Positions 41,502 through 51,746 of a DNA stretch of 51,746 nt are shown here, in pieces. The first letter of the stretch is position 1. Each line of letters starts with the position of its first letter. Made by a program: the position numbers and the translations under genes. The stretch comes from Fundidesulfovibrio agrisoli (lineage in GTDB: Bacteria > Desulfobacterota > Desulfovibrionia > Desulfovibrionales > Desulfovibrionaceae): positions 44,443-96,188 of the forward strand of contig NZ_JAKZKX010000007.1 in assembly GCF_022808715.1 (NCBI RefSeq), read 5' to 3'. Below the pieces are notes generated by a model. The model saw only the letters and a list, made by a program, of their open reading frames with translations, did no database searches and was not told the DNA's origin.

Positions 41502-42724
41502 GCGCCGGCAGGCTCGCAGTATGATAACCCGAATGTCTCGCGCACGGTGCGCAGCAGTTGGCCCATGCGGGCCACGTAGGTGTGCTGGGCCAGCACGCGC
41601 TTGCGCGCGGCCTGGGCGATGCGGGCGCGCTCCGTGGGGTGGGCCAGGAAGTGGCGCACCATGTCCGGGATTTCGTCCGGGTCGCCGTAGAGGGCCACCT
41701 CCCTGCCCGGCTCGAACAGGTTCTCGATCTGGGCGCGGTAGTCCGTGAGCAGGAAGGCCCCGCAGGCGGGCACGTCGAACACGCGCTGGTTCACCGCGCC
41801 CTTCATCTGCAGGCTGGTGCAGTTGAAGTTGATGTCGGAGAGCGGATAGAAGCCGGGCAGGTCGTCGTAATAGGACAACTCCGACAGCCGCCGCCAGCGC
41901 CCGCCGGGCTGCGCGCCCTCCTTGCCGAAGGTGGTCAGCCAGCCCTCGTCGCCCACGATGGTGGGGCTGAACTCCATGAGCTTGCCCAGGCAGCGCGCCC
42001 GGTACTGGCGGGTGGATTCCCAGATCACGGCCGTCTCGTAGGAGAGCTGCCGGTCCGGCGTCTCCAGGGCCTCGAAATCGGGGGCCAGGGCGGGGAAGCG
42101 CTCCCGCAGGAAGGCCCGCACGCTGCCCTCGGGGTGCTCGCCGAAGGCCTGGGCCAGACGGGGCATGGCCGCGCGCAGCCTGCGGGAGGGGCGGGCGTGG
42201 TCCAGGCGCAGGCAGGTCTTGATGACCATGGAGTTGCCCACGAAGCTCACGGCGCTGCGCCAGGGGCTCGCGGTCTGGAGCTCGGCCGGGGGGGCGAAGC
42301 GGCGCTCGTCCGCGGCCAGGGGCAGGTGGAAAACATGGTCGAAGCCCATCTGGCGCAGAGGGGCCATGTTGTCCGCGTCCCAGGTGAACATGGCCGTCTT
42401 GGCGGCGGCCGGGCGGGAATACAGGGCCAGGCCCAGGGCCGGGTTGTCCACGAACCAGGAGGCCAGGGGGATGTCCAGGCGGGAGAGCAGCCCGGTGAGC
42501 AGGCCCTCGTGGTCCACCCCCAGGTGGTTCACGGTGAGCAGAAAATGGGGGCGCAGCCGATCCATCCCCTTGAGCAGGGGCCGCAGGTACTCCTCGCTGT
42601 CGAGTTCGTCCCCGCCGGTGTCCAGGTAGGCGTATTCGACCCCCATGCGCCTGAAGGCGGTCATGATCTCGCCCAGCAGGAAGAACCGGCTGGTGACCAG
42701 CAGCACCCGGGGGGACTGCGCCAT
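41498..42724 (-). CDS. CgeB-like glycosyltransferase
   Basis: The 408-aa protein resembles the CgeB/DUF3880-type GT4-like enzymes: RVLLVTSRFFLLGEIMTAF at the N-terminus, PLASWFVDNPALGLALY and MFTWDADNMAPLRQMGFDHV in the first Rossmann domain, then YYDDLPGFYPLSDINFNCTS and RVFDVPACGAFLLTDYRAQI in the second, where nucleotide-sugar binding is expected. The gene starts 4 nt after the STAS stop and ends overlapping GT2. It fits a three-gene glycan cassette. Confidence 0.87.
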   Translation of the reverse strand: MAQSPRVLLVTSRFFLLGEIMTAFRRMGVEYAYLDTGGDELDSEEYLRPLLKGMDRLRPHFLLTVNHLGVDHEGLLTGLLSRLDIPLASWFVDNPALGLALYSRPAAAKTAMFTWDADNMAPLRQMGFDHVFHLPLAADERRFAPPAELQTASPWRSAVSFVGNSMVIKTCLRLDHARPSRRLRAAMPRLAQAFGEHPEGSVRAFLRERFPALAPDFEALETPDRQLSYETAVIWESTRQYRARCLGKLMEFSPTIVGDEGWLTTFGKEGAQPGGRWRRLSELSYYDDLPGFYPLSDINFNCTSLQMKGAVNQRVFDVPACGAFLLTDYRAQIENLFEPGREVALYGDPDEIPDMVRHFLAHPTERARIAQAARKRVLAQHTYVARMGQLLRTVRETFGLSYCEPAGA

Positions 42725-42728
42725 CGCG

Positions 42729-43082
42729 CTACTTGCCGCCCTTGGCGGTCATGGACTCCAGGTCCACGTCGGATTCGGCCACCGCGAAGAAATCCATAAG
42801 CTGCACCAGGCCCAGGGTCTTGCGCACCTGCTGGCTGGGGCTCATGAGCACCAGGCGCTTGCCCAGGCTTTGCAGCCGCGTGTTGCAGGAGACCAGGAAG
42901 CCGATGCCGGAGGAGTCCATGAAGCTCACCTCGGAGAGGTCCAGGGCCAGGGCCGGGGTGTCTTCCTTCTCCAGGGCCTGCTCCACGGCGTGCTTGAAGT
43001 CCTGGGTGACCTCCATGGTGATTTCCCCCGAGAACTTGGCCAGTAGACACGCGCCCTTGCGCAGCCAGGTTAGGTTTTCCAC
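42729..43082 (-). CDS. STAS-domain anti-sigma factor antagonist
   Basis: The 117-aa protein is a SpoIIAA/RsbV-type STAS domain. The phosphorylation loop is FMDSSGIGFLVS with Ser57/Ser58 (Ser58 by comparison with SpoIIAA). The core strands LALDLSEVSF and RLVLMSPS fit the fold. It overlaps the upstream REC-phosphatase-kinase gene by 13 nt, so the two form a partner-switching pair. The phosphorylation state of this protein would gate an unknown target. Confidence 0.93.
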   Translation of the reverse strand: MENLTWLRKGACLLAKFSGEITMEVTQDFKHAVEQALEKEDTPALALDLSEVSFMDSSGIGFLVSCNTRLQSLGKRLVLMSPSQQVRKTLGLVQLMDFFAVAESDVDLESMTAKGGK

Positions 43083-44617
43083 AGTTCCTTCCTTATCTGT
43101 TTGACCACCCGCAGGACGTTCTCCCTGCCGCGGCGCTTGAGTTCACACTGGTCGGACAGCTTGCAGATGATGAACATGCCCCGCCCGCACTCGGAGTCGG
43201 GGGCCGCGTTCTCGAACTTCACGGCGTCGCCGAAGCCCTTGCCCCAGTCCACCACTTCCATGTCCACGGACTGGCCGGGCCGGATGCGCAGACGCACCTC
43301 CATGGGGCCTTCGCCCCCGCCGTAGGCGTGCCGGGTGATGTTGGCGCAGGCCTCGGTGAGCAGGATGTCCAGGTCGTGGAGGATGTCGGGGTCCTCCATG
43401 TAGGCCTTCACTGCCGCGACCACGTCCTTGGCCAGGGCCCGGCTGGCCTGCGGGGTGGACCGGCCCGAGAACACCCGCGAGAGCGGGCTGCCCGCGCAGA
43501 CCCACAGCCCGGTCACGTCGTCGCTGAACACCGGCCCGGCCTTCTCGCCGCAGAGGTTCTCCAGCAGGTTCTGCAGGCTGAAGCGGTCCGAGCGCATGAG
43601 CCCGGAGGCCAGCTCCGTGAAGCGCTCCAGCCCGAACATCTCCTTCTCCAGGGTGTGCCACTCGTACCAGCCGTCGGTGTAGAGCAACAGCCCGGCGGGC
43701 TTCTCGAACTCGATGGTGCGCATGGGGTATTTCTGGTCGAAGAACCCCAGCACCGAGGAGGTGGGGGCCAGCTCCATGATCCTGTCGCCGGTGTAGAGCA
43801 AGGGGGGGCAGTGCCCGGCGTTGACGTAGGTCAGGGTGCCCTCGTCCGGGTCGATGTCCACGGCGGCCAGGGTGACGAAATCCGGCTCCTGCCCGATGGA
43901 TGAGAGCAGGTGGTGGTTGGCCAGGCTCAGCATCTCCGCCAGGGAGAGGTAGTGCGTCTGGGTGACCCGCACCAGGGTGCGCACCACGGCCATGAGGAAC
44001 GCCGCCCTGGCCCCGTGGCCGGACACGTCGGCCATCACGGCGCGGATGCAGCCGTCTGGCAGCGTGAAAAAGTCGTAGTAGTCGCCGCTGGCGCGCCCGG
44101 AGGGGCGGTACAGGCACTCCACCAGGGTGTCGCCGAAGAGCGGCGAGCAGTCCGGGAGCAGGCGCTTCTGCAGGCCCGCCACGGTGTCGATCTCGCGGCT
44201 GATGCGGTTGTAGGCCTGGCGCAGCCGCCTGGTCAGGGTGACCTGCCTGGCCGCCGCGCCCACGCGGGCCAGCAGCTCCTCGCGGTCGAAGGGCTTGGCC
44301 AGGAAGTCGTTGGCCCCGGCGGCGAAGGCCCGGGCCTTGAGCACCTTGGTGTCCTGCGCGGTGAGCACCACGATCTGCACGTCGTGGTCCTGCGCGACGC
44401 CCCGGATGTGCTGCATCACCTCCAGCCCGGACTTCACGGGCATGTTCATGTCCAGGATGATGACGTCGGGCTTGAAGGAGGCGTGGGCCTCGATGGCCTC
44501 CTGCCCGTCCTCGGCGGATTCGAGGCGGTAGAGCTTGCCCAGGATGAAGGTCAGCAGCCGAAGGACCGTTTTGGAGTCGTCCACCACCAGGACGCGGATG
44601 TCGTCCCCGGCGGCCAT
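43070..44617 (-). CDS. response regulator with PP2C (SpoIIE) phosphatase and HATPase (RsbW-like) domains
   Basis: The 515-aa cytoplasmic regulator has three domains. REC: Asp13/Asp14, phospho-acceptor Asp56 in ILDMNMP, Thr86 and Lys108. PP2C/SpoIIE (about 165-365): GRASGDYYDFF, MADVSGHGARAAF and LLLYTDGWYE with metal-binding Asp residues. HATPase anti-sigma kinase (about 395-510): N-box LLTEACANITRHAYGG, DWGKGFG and ECGRGMFI. The same polypeptide could thus phosphorylate and dephosphorylate the adjacent STAS protein under control of REC phosphorylation. This is the architecture of Pseudomonas HsbR, which with HsbA controls flagellar gene expression and surface behaviour. The cognate histidine kinase is not in the window. 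Confidence 0.93.
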   Translation of the reverse strand: MAAGDDIRVLVVDDSKTVLRLLTFILGKLYRLESAEDGQEAIEAHASFKPDVIILDMNMPVKSGLEVMQHIRGVAQDHDVQIVVLTAQDTKVLKARAFAAGANDFLAKPFDREELLARVGAAARQVTLTRRLRQAYNRISREIDTVAGLQKRLLPDCSPLFGDTLVECLYRPSGRASGDYYDFFTLPDGCIRAVMADVSGHGARAAFLMAVVRTLVRVTQTHYLSLAEMLSLANHHLLSSIGQEPDFVTLAAVDIDPDEGTLTYVNAGHCPPLLYTGDRIMELAPTSSVLGFFDQKYPMRTIEFEKPAGLLLYTDGWYEWHTLEKEMFGLERFTELASGLMRSDRFSLQNLLENLCGEKAGPVFSDDVTGLWVCAGSPLSRVFSGRSTPQASRALAKDVVAAVKAYMEDPDILHDLDILLTEACANITRHAYGGGEGPMEVRLRIRPGQSVDMEVVDWGKGFGDAVKFENAAPDSECGRGMFIICKLSDQCELKRRGRENVLRVVKQIRKELWKT

Positions 44618-45108
44618 CAGCCCTCCCCCGCCGTGGCGGGCCGGGTGAAGTCCGCGCTGTCCAGAATGATGGTCACGGGGCCCTGGTTGGTCAGGCTCAC
44701 GGCCATGTCAGCCCCGAAGACGCCCGTGGCGGTGCGCCCGGGCAGGCGGGCCTCCACGTCCCGCGCGAGGCGGTCGAACAGGGCGCGGGCGGTGTCGGGC
44801 GGGCACGCGCGGGAGAAGCCGGGGCGCATGCCCTTGCGGCAGTCGGCGTAGAGCGTGAACTGGGAGACCAGCAGCACCTCCCCCCCCGTGTCGGCCAGGC
44901 TCAGGTTCATCTTGCCCTCGGAGTCGGAGAACACGCGCAGTCCGGCGAGCTTGTCCAGCATGGCGCGCCAGGCCTGGCTCGCGGGCAGGTCCGGGCCGTC
45001 GTCCGGGCCGAACCCGGCCAGCGCCAGGAAGCCCTGGCCGATTGCGGCCACGCGCTCCCCGGCCACGTCCACCGAGGCGTGCGACACGCGCTGGACCACC
45101 AGCCTCAT
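44617..45108 (-). CDS. dtd: D-aminoacyl-tRNA deacylase
   Basis: Dtd removes D-amino acids and glycine mischarged onto tRNA. The 163-aa product has the two cross-subunit signatures: LLVSQFTLYADCRKG and the C-terminal LTNQGPVTIILDS. The start MRLVVQRVSHASV at 45108 is the family start. It overlaps queD by 4 nt and shares one base (TGATG) with the regulator gene. A 14-residue insertion-like segment, GFGPDDGPDLPASQ, near residue 33 is common in Dtd. Confidence 0.96.
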   Translation of the reverse strand: MRLVVQRVSHASVDVAGERVAAIGQGFLALAGFGPDDGPDLPASQAWRAMLDKLAGLRVFSDSEGKMNLSLADTGGEVLLVSQFTLYADCRKGMRPGFSRACPPDTARALFDRLARDVEARLPGRTATGVFGADMAVSLTNQGPVTIILDSADFTRPATAGEG

Positions 45109-45524
45109 GACAGCTCGGTGTAGGTGGCCTTGCTGGTGGCCTTCTCGAACACGCTGATCTCGGCCACCTGGGCGGGCATGCCTTCCAGCAGCCTGCCCAG
45201 CTCCCAGTAGATGTAACGGGCCAGGTTCTCGGCCGTGGGGTTGCGGCGCTGGAAATAGGGCAGATCGTTCAGGTGCTTGTGGTCGAGCCTGTCCAGCACC
45301 TGCTTGAGCAGGGCCTTCAGGTCCTTGAAGTCCATGAGCATCTCGGTGTCCTGGGTGAGGCGCTCGCCCTGGAACACCGCCTCCACCAAAAAGTTGTGCC
45401 CGTGCAGGGCCTCGCAAGGCCCGTTGTAATTGCGCAGGCAGTGCGCGGAGGAGAAGTCGTCCGTGATGGTCAGCTTGAACAGGCCCCGGCGCAGGACCGG
45501 GCGTTCGCCGTGTTGCATGGTCAC
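45105..45524 (-). CDS. queD: 6-carboxy-5,6,7,8-tetrahydropterin synthase-like protein
   Basis: QueD makes the CPH4 precursor of queuosine and other 7-deazaguanines. The 139-aa protein has zinc ligands His28, His41 and His43 in SSAHCLRNYNGPCEALHGHN, the catalytic Cys37 in the same stretch, the DHKHLND motif and Glu in ISVFEKATSKATY. A GTG at 45524 with GGGGA 5 nt upstream is the start; ATG at 45518 is possible. It is 14 nt downstream of dnaE and overlaps dtd. Confidence 0.93.
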   Translation of the reverse strand: MTMQHGERPVLRRGLFKLTITDDFSSAHCLRNYNGPCEALHGHNFLVEAVFQGERLTQDTEMLMDFKDLKALLKQVLDRLDHKHLNDLPYFQRRNPTAENLARYIYWELGRLLEGMPAQVAEISVFEKATSKATYTELS

Positions 45525-45538
45525 AATAGTCCCCTTTG

Positions 45539-49012
<3,474 letters not shown>

Positions 49013-49068
49013 AATTCAATCACCTGTAAATATTGAACAAAACGTTTATCCGCATCTCGGGCGGTTGT

Positions 49069-49097
49069 TCCCTAGTACATTTCATCGGGGTTGCCAA
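49069..49097 (-). promoter_or_regulatory. possible sigma-70 promoter of dnaE
   Basis: Minus strand TTGGCA (49097-49092), 17-nt spacer, TAGGGA (49074-49069). The -35 is good and the spacing ideal; the -10 matches only three positions. It lies about 57 nt upstream of the dnaE ATG. Confidence 0.3.
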
Positions 49098-49217
49098 CCG
49101 CCCGGGGGAGTGGCCGCCTGCGCTTTACAATATCGGACAATTATACTAATTTTGCTCACCGAAATCTGGTGAACGGATAACCACAGCTTTTCCGCCGCAC
49201 ACCACCAGGGAGCCGTC

Positions 49218-49544
49218 ATGACCGTGGCCTTGACCATCGCCGCCGTGGAGGATCAGGGATATCGCCTGATACTCACCCATGCAGGGCGGCAACTGCTCTG
49301 CGGGCCGGTGCGCCCTGAGCCTCACGAAGCCCGGAGCGACGCCGAGGCCCTGCGCCGCGCCGTGGCCATGGACGGCCGCTACCAGTTGGAGCGCGACGGC
49401 TCCGGCGGGTTCTGCTTCCGCGTGCTGGGCGAGGGCGGCTGCACACTGGCGGTGAGCACCCCCCACCCCACGCCCTACAGCCTGGGCCAGGCCATCGCCA
49501 CCATCAAGGAGCTGATGCCCCAGGTGGAGCTGGTGCTGCCCTGA
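49218..49544 (+). CDS. small protein, possibly DUF1508/YegP-like (108 aa)
   Basis: The 108-aa protein has the layout of two short beta-rich halves, AVEDQGYRLILTHAGRQLL and YQLERDGSGGFCFRVLGEGG, followed by a helix QAIATIKELMP. This resembles the YegP/DUF1508 tandem fold in outline but I am not certain. There is no signal peptide. ATG at 49218 follows AGGGAG. It is divergent from dnaE with 205 nt between, and convergent with modA. Confidence 0.72.
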   Translation: MTVALTIAAVEDQGYRLILTHAGRQLLCGPVRPEPHEARSDAEALRRAVAMDGRYQLERDGSGGFCFRVLGEGGCTLAVSTPHPTPYSLGQAIATIKELMPQVELVLP

Positions 49545-49704
49545 AGCGCGGCGCAACCCGCGGCCCCTTCTTTCCCGCGATAACAGATTTCCCTCCTGCT
49601 GGCGATATCCGGCGGTGGTGTTAAGGCTTACCGGCGAAGCGGCGCGCACGGCGACATCGTCGTGGATAGAACCTGATCCTGCCGTTGCCCCCTGGATACG
49701 AAAC

Positions 49705-49745
49705 AAGGCCGGACCTCCGCCCATACTTGGCGCAGGCCCGGCCTT
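49705..49745 (-). terminator. probable terminator of modA
   Basis: AAGGCCGG (49705-49712) pairs with CCGGCCTT (49738-49745) and the inner parts continue with imperfect pairing. On the minus strand GTTTCG follows. It is 35 nt beyond the modA stop. Confidence 0.6.
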
Positions 49746-49779
49746 TCATCATCTGCGGCCGGTACGGCTTAACTGCGGC

Positions 49780-50535
49780 CTATTCGGGCTTCTGGAACCC
49801 GTACTTGGCCAGGATCGCCTGGCCTTCGGGACTCAGCACGAAATCAACGAAGGCCTTGGCGTCGGCGTTGTCCTTGGAGCGGGCCACGATGGCCAGGGGG
49901 TAGCTCACCTTGGCCTTGGTGGGGATCTCGGCCACAACGTCGATCTTGGCGGCGGCGATCTTGGCGTCGGTGGCGAAGATGAACCCGGCGTCGACCTCGC
50001 CCCGGCTGATGTAATCCTGCACCTGCTTCACGGAATCGCCGAAGACCAGCTTGGGGGTCAGCTTCTCGTACAGCCCGGCTGTGGTCAGGGCCTCGCGGGT
50101 GTAGCGGCCCACGGGCACCGTCTCGGGGTTGCCCAGGCCGATGCGCTCCACGGCCTTGTCCTCCAGCGACTGCATGGAGGTCACGGCCGCCTTGCCGCCC
50201 TTGGGCTTGCACAGCACCAGGGCGTTGGCGACGAAATTCCTGCGAGAGGCCGTGTCGATGAGGTTCTTGGCCTGGGCGCGGTCCATGGTCTCCTGGTCGG
50301 CGGAGGCGAACACGTCCACGGGCGCTCCCGACTCGATCTGGGAGAGCAGGACCCCTGAAGCGGCGAAATTGGTGTTCACGGTGACGCCGGGGCGTGCCTT
50401 CTCAAAGGCTTCCTTCACTTCGGTGAAGGCGGCGGTGAGGCTCGCGGCCCCGGAGACGGTGACGCTCCCGGCCCGTGCGATGAGGGGCATGGCCAGCATG
50501 GCGGCCAGGGCGATGGTTGTCAGGATGCGTTTCAT
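49780..50535 (-). CDS. modA: molybdate ABC transporter substrate-binding protein
   Basis: ModA binds molybdate or tungstate in the periplasm. The 251-aa protein has a signal peptide (MKRILTTIALAAMLAMPLIARA) and the ligand-site segments SGAASLTAAFTEVKEAFEK, NFAASGVLLSQIESGAPVD and PVGRYTREAL, plus QVQDYISRGEVDAGFIFATD. ATG at 50535 follows AAGGAG at 7 nt. No modB or modC is adjacent: the downstream neighbour is convergent and the upstream one is a hydrolase. The permease and ATPase must be elsewhere or beyond the window. Confidence 0.92.
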   Translation of the reverse strand: MKRILTTIALAAMLAMPLIARAGSVTVSGAASLTAAFTEVKEAFEKARPGVTVNTNFAASGVLLSQIESGAPVDVFASADQETMDRAQAKNLIDTASRRNFVANALVLCKPKGGKAAVTSMQSLEDKAVERIGLGNPETVPVGRYTREALTTAGLYEKLTPKLVFGDSVKQVQDYISRGEVDAGFIFATDAKIAAAKIDVVAEIPTKAKVSYPLAIVARSKDNADAKAFVDFVLSPEGQAILAKYGFQKPE

Positions 50536-50626
50536 CACTTCACTCCTTGTATGTTTGCGGTGAGCGGAAAATTTCCAAGGCCTGGCTGCCACCCGGCCCA
50601 CGTTTCCCGCTCCCGGTTTCAGGGGA

Positions 50627-51409
50627 TCAGGAGGTGTCGGCCTCCGGCTCCTGCCCGCGCGCCTTGCAGCGGACGGGCCGCGCCCGCCTGCGCGGGGTGG
50701 GCGGCTCTGACGGCCGCATCTCCAGCGCCAGGGAGGAGAGCGCCTGCGCCAGCCTGCCGGGGCTGGTTATCATGGGCAGCGGCCCCAGGGGCAGTTCCAC
50801 CACGGGCATGCTGCTGAGCGCCGCACGGGCGGCCTGCGACTTGGCGGGCCGGTCATCACGCGCGGTGGTGCGCAGGAACACGCCTGGCAGCTGCCGATCC
50901 CGGTCGCCGTAGGCGTAGGCGTCCTCCAGGCAGGCTCGCGGGAAGGGCTGCAGCCGAACCGAGAGCCAGCGCCCCAGCTCCCGGCAGGAGACGCCGAGGC
51001 TCTCCGCCGTGGGCGGGGGGATGAGCCAGTCGCCGCCGTCGCCCCTGCCGGGGGCGGCGCGCCCGCACATCTGCGAGAAGCTCTTGCCGCGCTCGGGCAG
51101 CACCCCGTCCAGGTGCACCACCCCGGCCACCTTGCCGCTGTGGCGGTGGGCCACCGCGGCGGCGATCATGCTGCCGTAGCCGTGGCCGACGAGCACCACG
51201 CGCTCCAAATCCTCGTGGAAGAGGGCCTGGGCCACGTCCTCCACATGCCAGGCCAGCGAAATCTCGGGGCGCAGCAGGTGCGAGCGCTCGCCGCAGCCCG
51301 TGAGGGTGGGGCGCAGGCAGTCGTGCCCGAACCCCGCCAGGGTCGAGGCCATGCGCTGCCAGACCCAGCCGCCCATGAACGCTCCGTGGATCAGCACGAA
51401 GGCCGCCAT
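50627..51409 (-). CDS. alpha/beta-hydrolase fold protein lacking catalytic Ser and His
   Basis: The 260-aa protein has the fold of the hydroxynitrile-lyase/esterase-type hydrolases: FVLIHGAFMGGWVWQRMAST with the oxyanion loop and RVVLVGHGYGSMIAAAVAH as nucleophile elbow. The expected Ser is Gly77 (G-H-G-Y-G). Near the C-terminus, where relatives have G-H-x-P-M, this protein has GPLPMITSP with Pro210 in place of His. It is therefore likely to be non-hydrolytic, such as a binding or lyase-type protein, or a decayed enzyme. The tail (about 231-260) is Arg/Pro-rich. The frame is intact. It lies 91 nt upstream of modA on the same strand. Confidence 0.85.
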   Translation of the reverse strand: MAAFVLIHGAFMGGWVWQRMASTLAGFGHDCLRPTLTGCGERSHLLRPEISLAWHVEDVAQALFHEDLERVVLVGHGYGSMIAAAVAHRHSGKVAGVVHLDGVLPERGKSFSQMCGRAAPGRGDGGDWLIPPPTAESLGVSCRELGRWLSVRLQPFPRACLEDAYAYGDRDRQLPGVFLRTTARDDRPAKSQAARAALSSMPVVELPLGPLPMITSPGRLAQALSSLALEMRPSEPPTPRRRARPVRCKARGQEPEADTS

Positions 51410-51746
51410 GTCAGCCTGCCCTCCCCGGCCGCCGCGCCGGGGCTTGTTGCCGGTGCCTGCCTGTTTTCATCCGCATCCTCCCGGGCCGTGTCGTCGGCCC
51501 AGGGTGTGCCAGCAAACACCCTGCCACGCGCAACAATCTGAAATAATGCAATATTAACCAGAGGCCCGGCTGAATGCGTACAAAAATGAAAACAACCTTA
51601 CATATTTGTACGCCCGCTCAGATTAAAAAAAGGCCCGGCTGCGTTCCGCCGGAAACTATGCGAGGGCCGCAAAAAAGTGGAGCGGGGGGCCGGGGGCGAA
51701 GCAAAACAGTCACCCCGCCCCACAAAATAAACAAAAAAGGGTGAGC
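51410..51746. other. 337-nt intergenic tail with inverted repeat
   Basis: No convincing gene is present. The segment 51540-51640 is AT-rich and contains the inverted repeat GCGTACAAA (51576-51584)/TTTGTACGC (51605-51613), flanked by direct copies of AGGCCCGGCTG (51562-51572 and near 51631). The remainder is purine-rich with A-tracts to the window end. It may be a regulatory region for the hydrolase gene or for a gene beyond the edge. Confidence 0.6.
51576..51613. promoter_or_regulatory. inverted repeat, possible operator
   Basis: Perfect 9-bp arms GCGTACAAA and TTTGTACGC with a 20-nt AT-rich interval, in the region upstream of the alpha/beta-hydrolase gene (start at 51409). It does not match the known ModE box. 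Confidence 0.45.

Noticed and set aside
49124-49147. TTTACA and TATACT boxes upstream of the 49218 gene
   Set aside because: The spacing is only 12 nt, too short for a sigma-70 promoter.

Overview
The window looks like chromosomal DNA from a GC-rich, flagellated, sulfate-reducer-like member of the Desulfobacterota, closest in feel to Desulfovibrio or Fundidesulfovibrio. This is inferred from gene content: separate GatC/GatA, an ADP-forming acyl-CoA synthetase beside a DRTGG protein, sigma-54-like flagellar promoters, and many CNT, Lon-like and SGNH proteins. It is not a proven identification. No rRNA, tRNA, CRISPR array, transposase or integrase gene was found. The first ~80 bases are nearly pure C and may be a contig-edge artefact.

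Layout. (1) 0.1-6.3 kb, plus strand: gatC-gatA, a concentrative nucleoside transporter, and a translationally coupled pair of hydantoinase/oxoprolinase-type protein and histone-deacetylase-like amidohydrolase. (2) 6.35-8.9 kb: an accessory stretch with two unrecognised proteins, a strong terminator, three tiny single-span membrane proteins (two of them clear paralogues in a tandem DNA duplication) and a small cysteine-bearing protein. (3) 8.9-14.2 kb, minus strand: a likely operon for O-acylation of an envelope or extracellular polymer: MBOAT acyltransferase, two SGNH proteins, a secreted protein of unknown function and a membrane-anchored TPR protein. (4) 14.4-21 kb: housekeeping and small metabolic genes (RNase-H-fold exonuclease, TatA, SRAP, GNAT, TesA divergent from a LolD-type ATPase, RNase HI, MFS transporter). 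(5) 21.1-23.4 kb: an AT-rich, isolated gene encoding a GHKL ATPase joined to a C-terminal PD-(D/E)xK nuclease-like domain, a probable horizontally acquired defence or DNA-transaction gene. (6) 23.4-30.7 kb: Lon-like protease, small heat-shock protein, DRTGG protein, ADP-forming acyl-CoA synthetase, and divergent rnc. (7) 30.7-38.2 kb: flagellin, a GT-C-like membrane protein, and the hook operon fliK-flgD-flgE, with two sigma-54-like promoters. (8) 38.4-49.0 kb, minus strand: an unbroken run of eight overlapping or nearly abutting genes, dnaE-queD-dtd-(REC/PP2C/HATPase)-STAS-CgeB-like-GT2-GT9. It links replication, tRNA quality control, a partner-switching regulator and glycosyltransferases. 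(9) 49.2-51.7 kb: a small protein, an orphan modA, an alpha/beta-hydrolase that has lost its nucleophile, and an AT-rich tail with an inverted repeat.

The most unusual elements are the GHKL-nuclease gene, the duplicated tiny-membrane-protein cassette at 7.97-8.58 kb, a pair of intergenic hairpins whose stems differ by compensatory changes (1.94 and 6.37 kb), and the partner-switch module beside the flagellar hook genes. All calls come from reading the sequence and from family knowledge; no database search was run.
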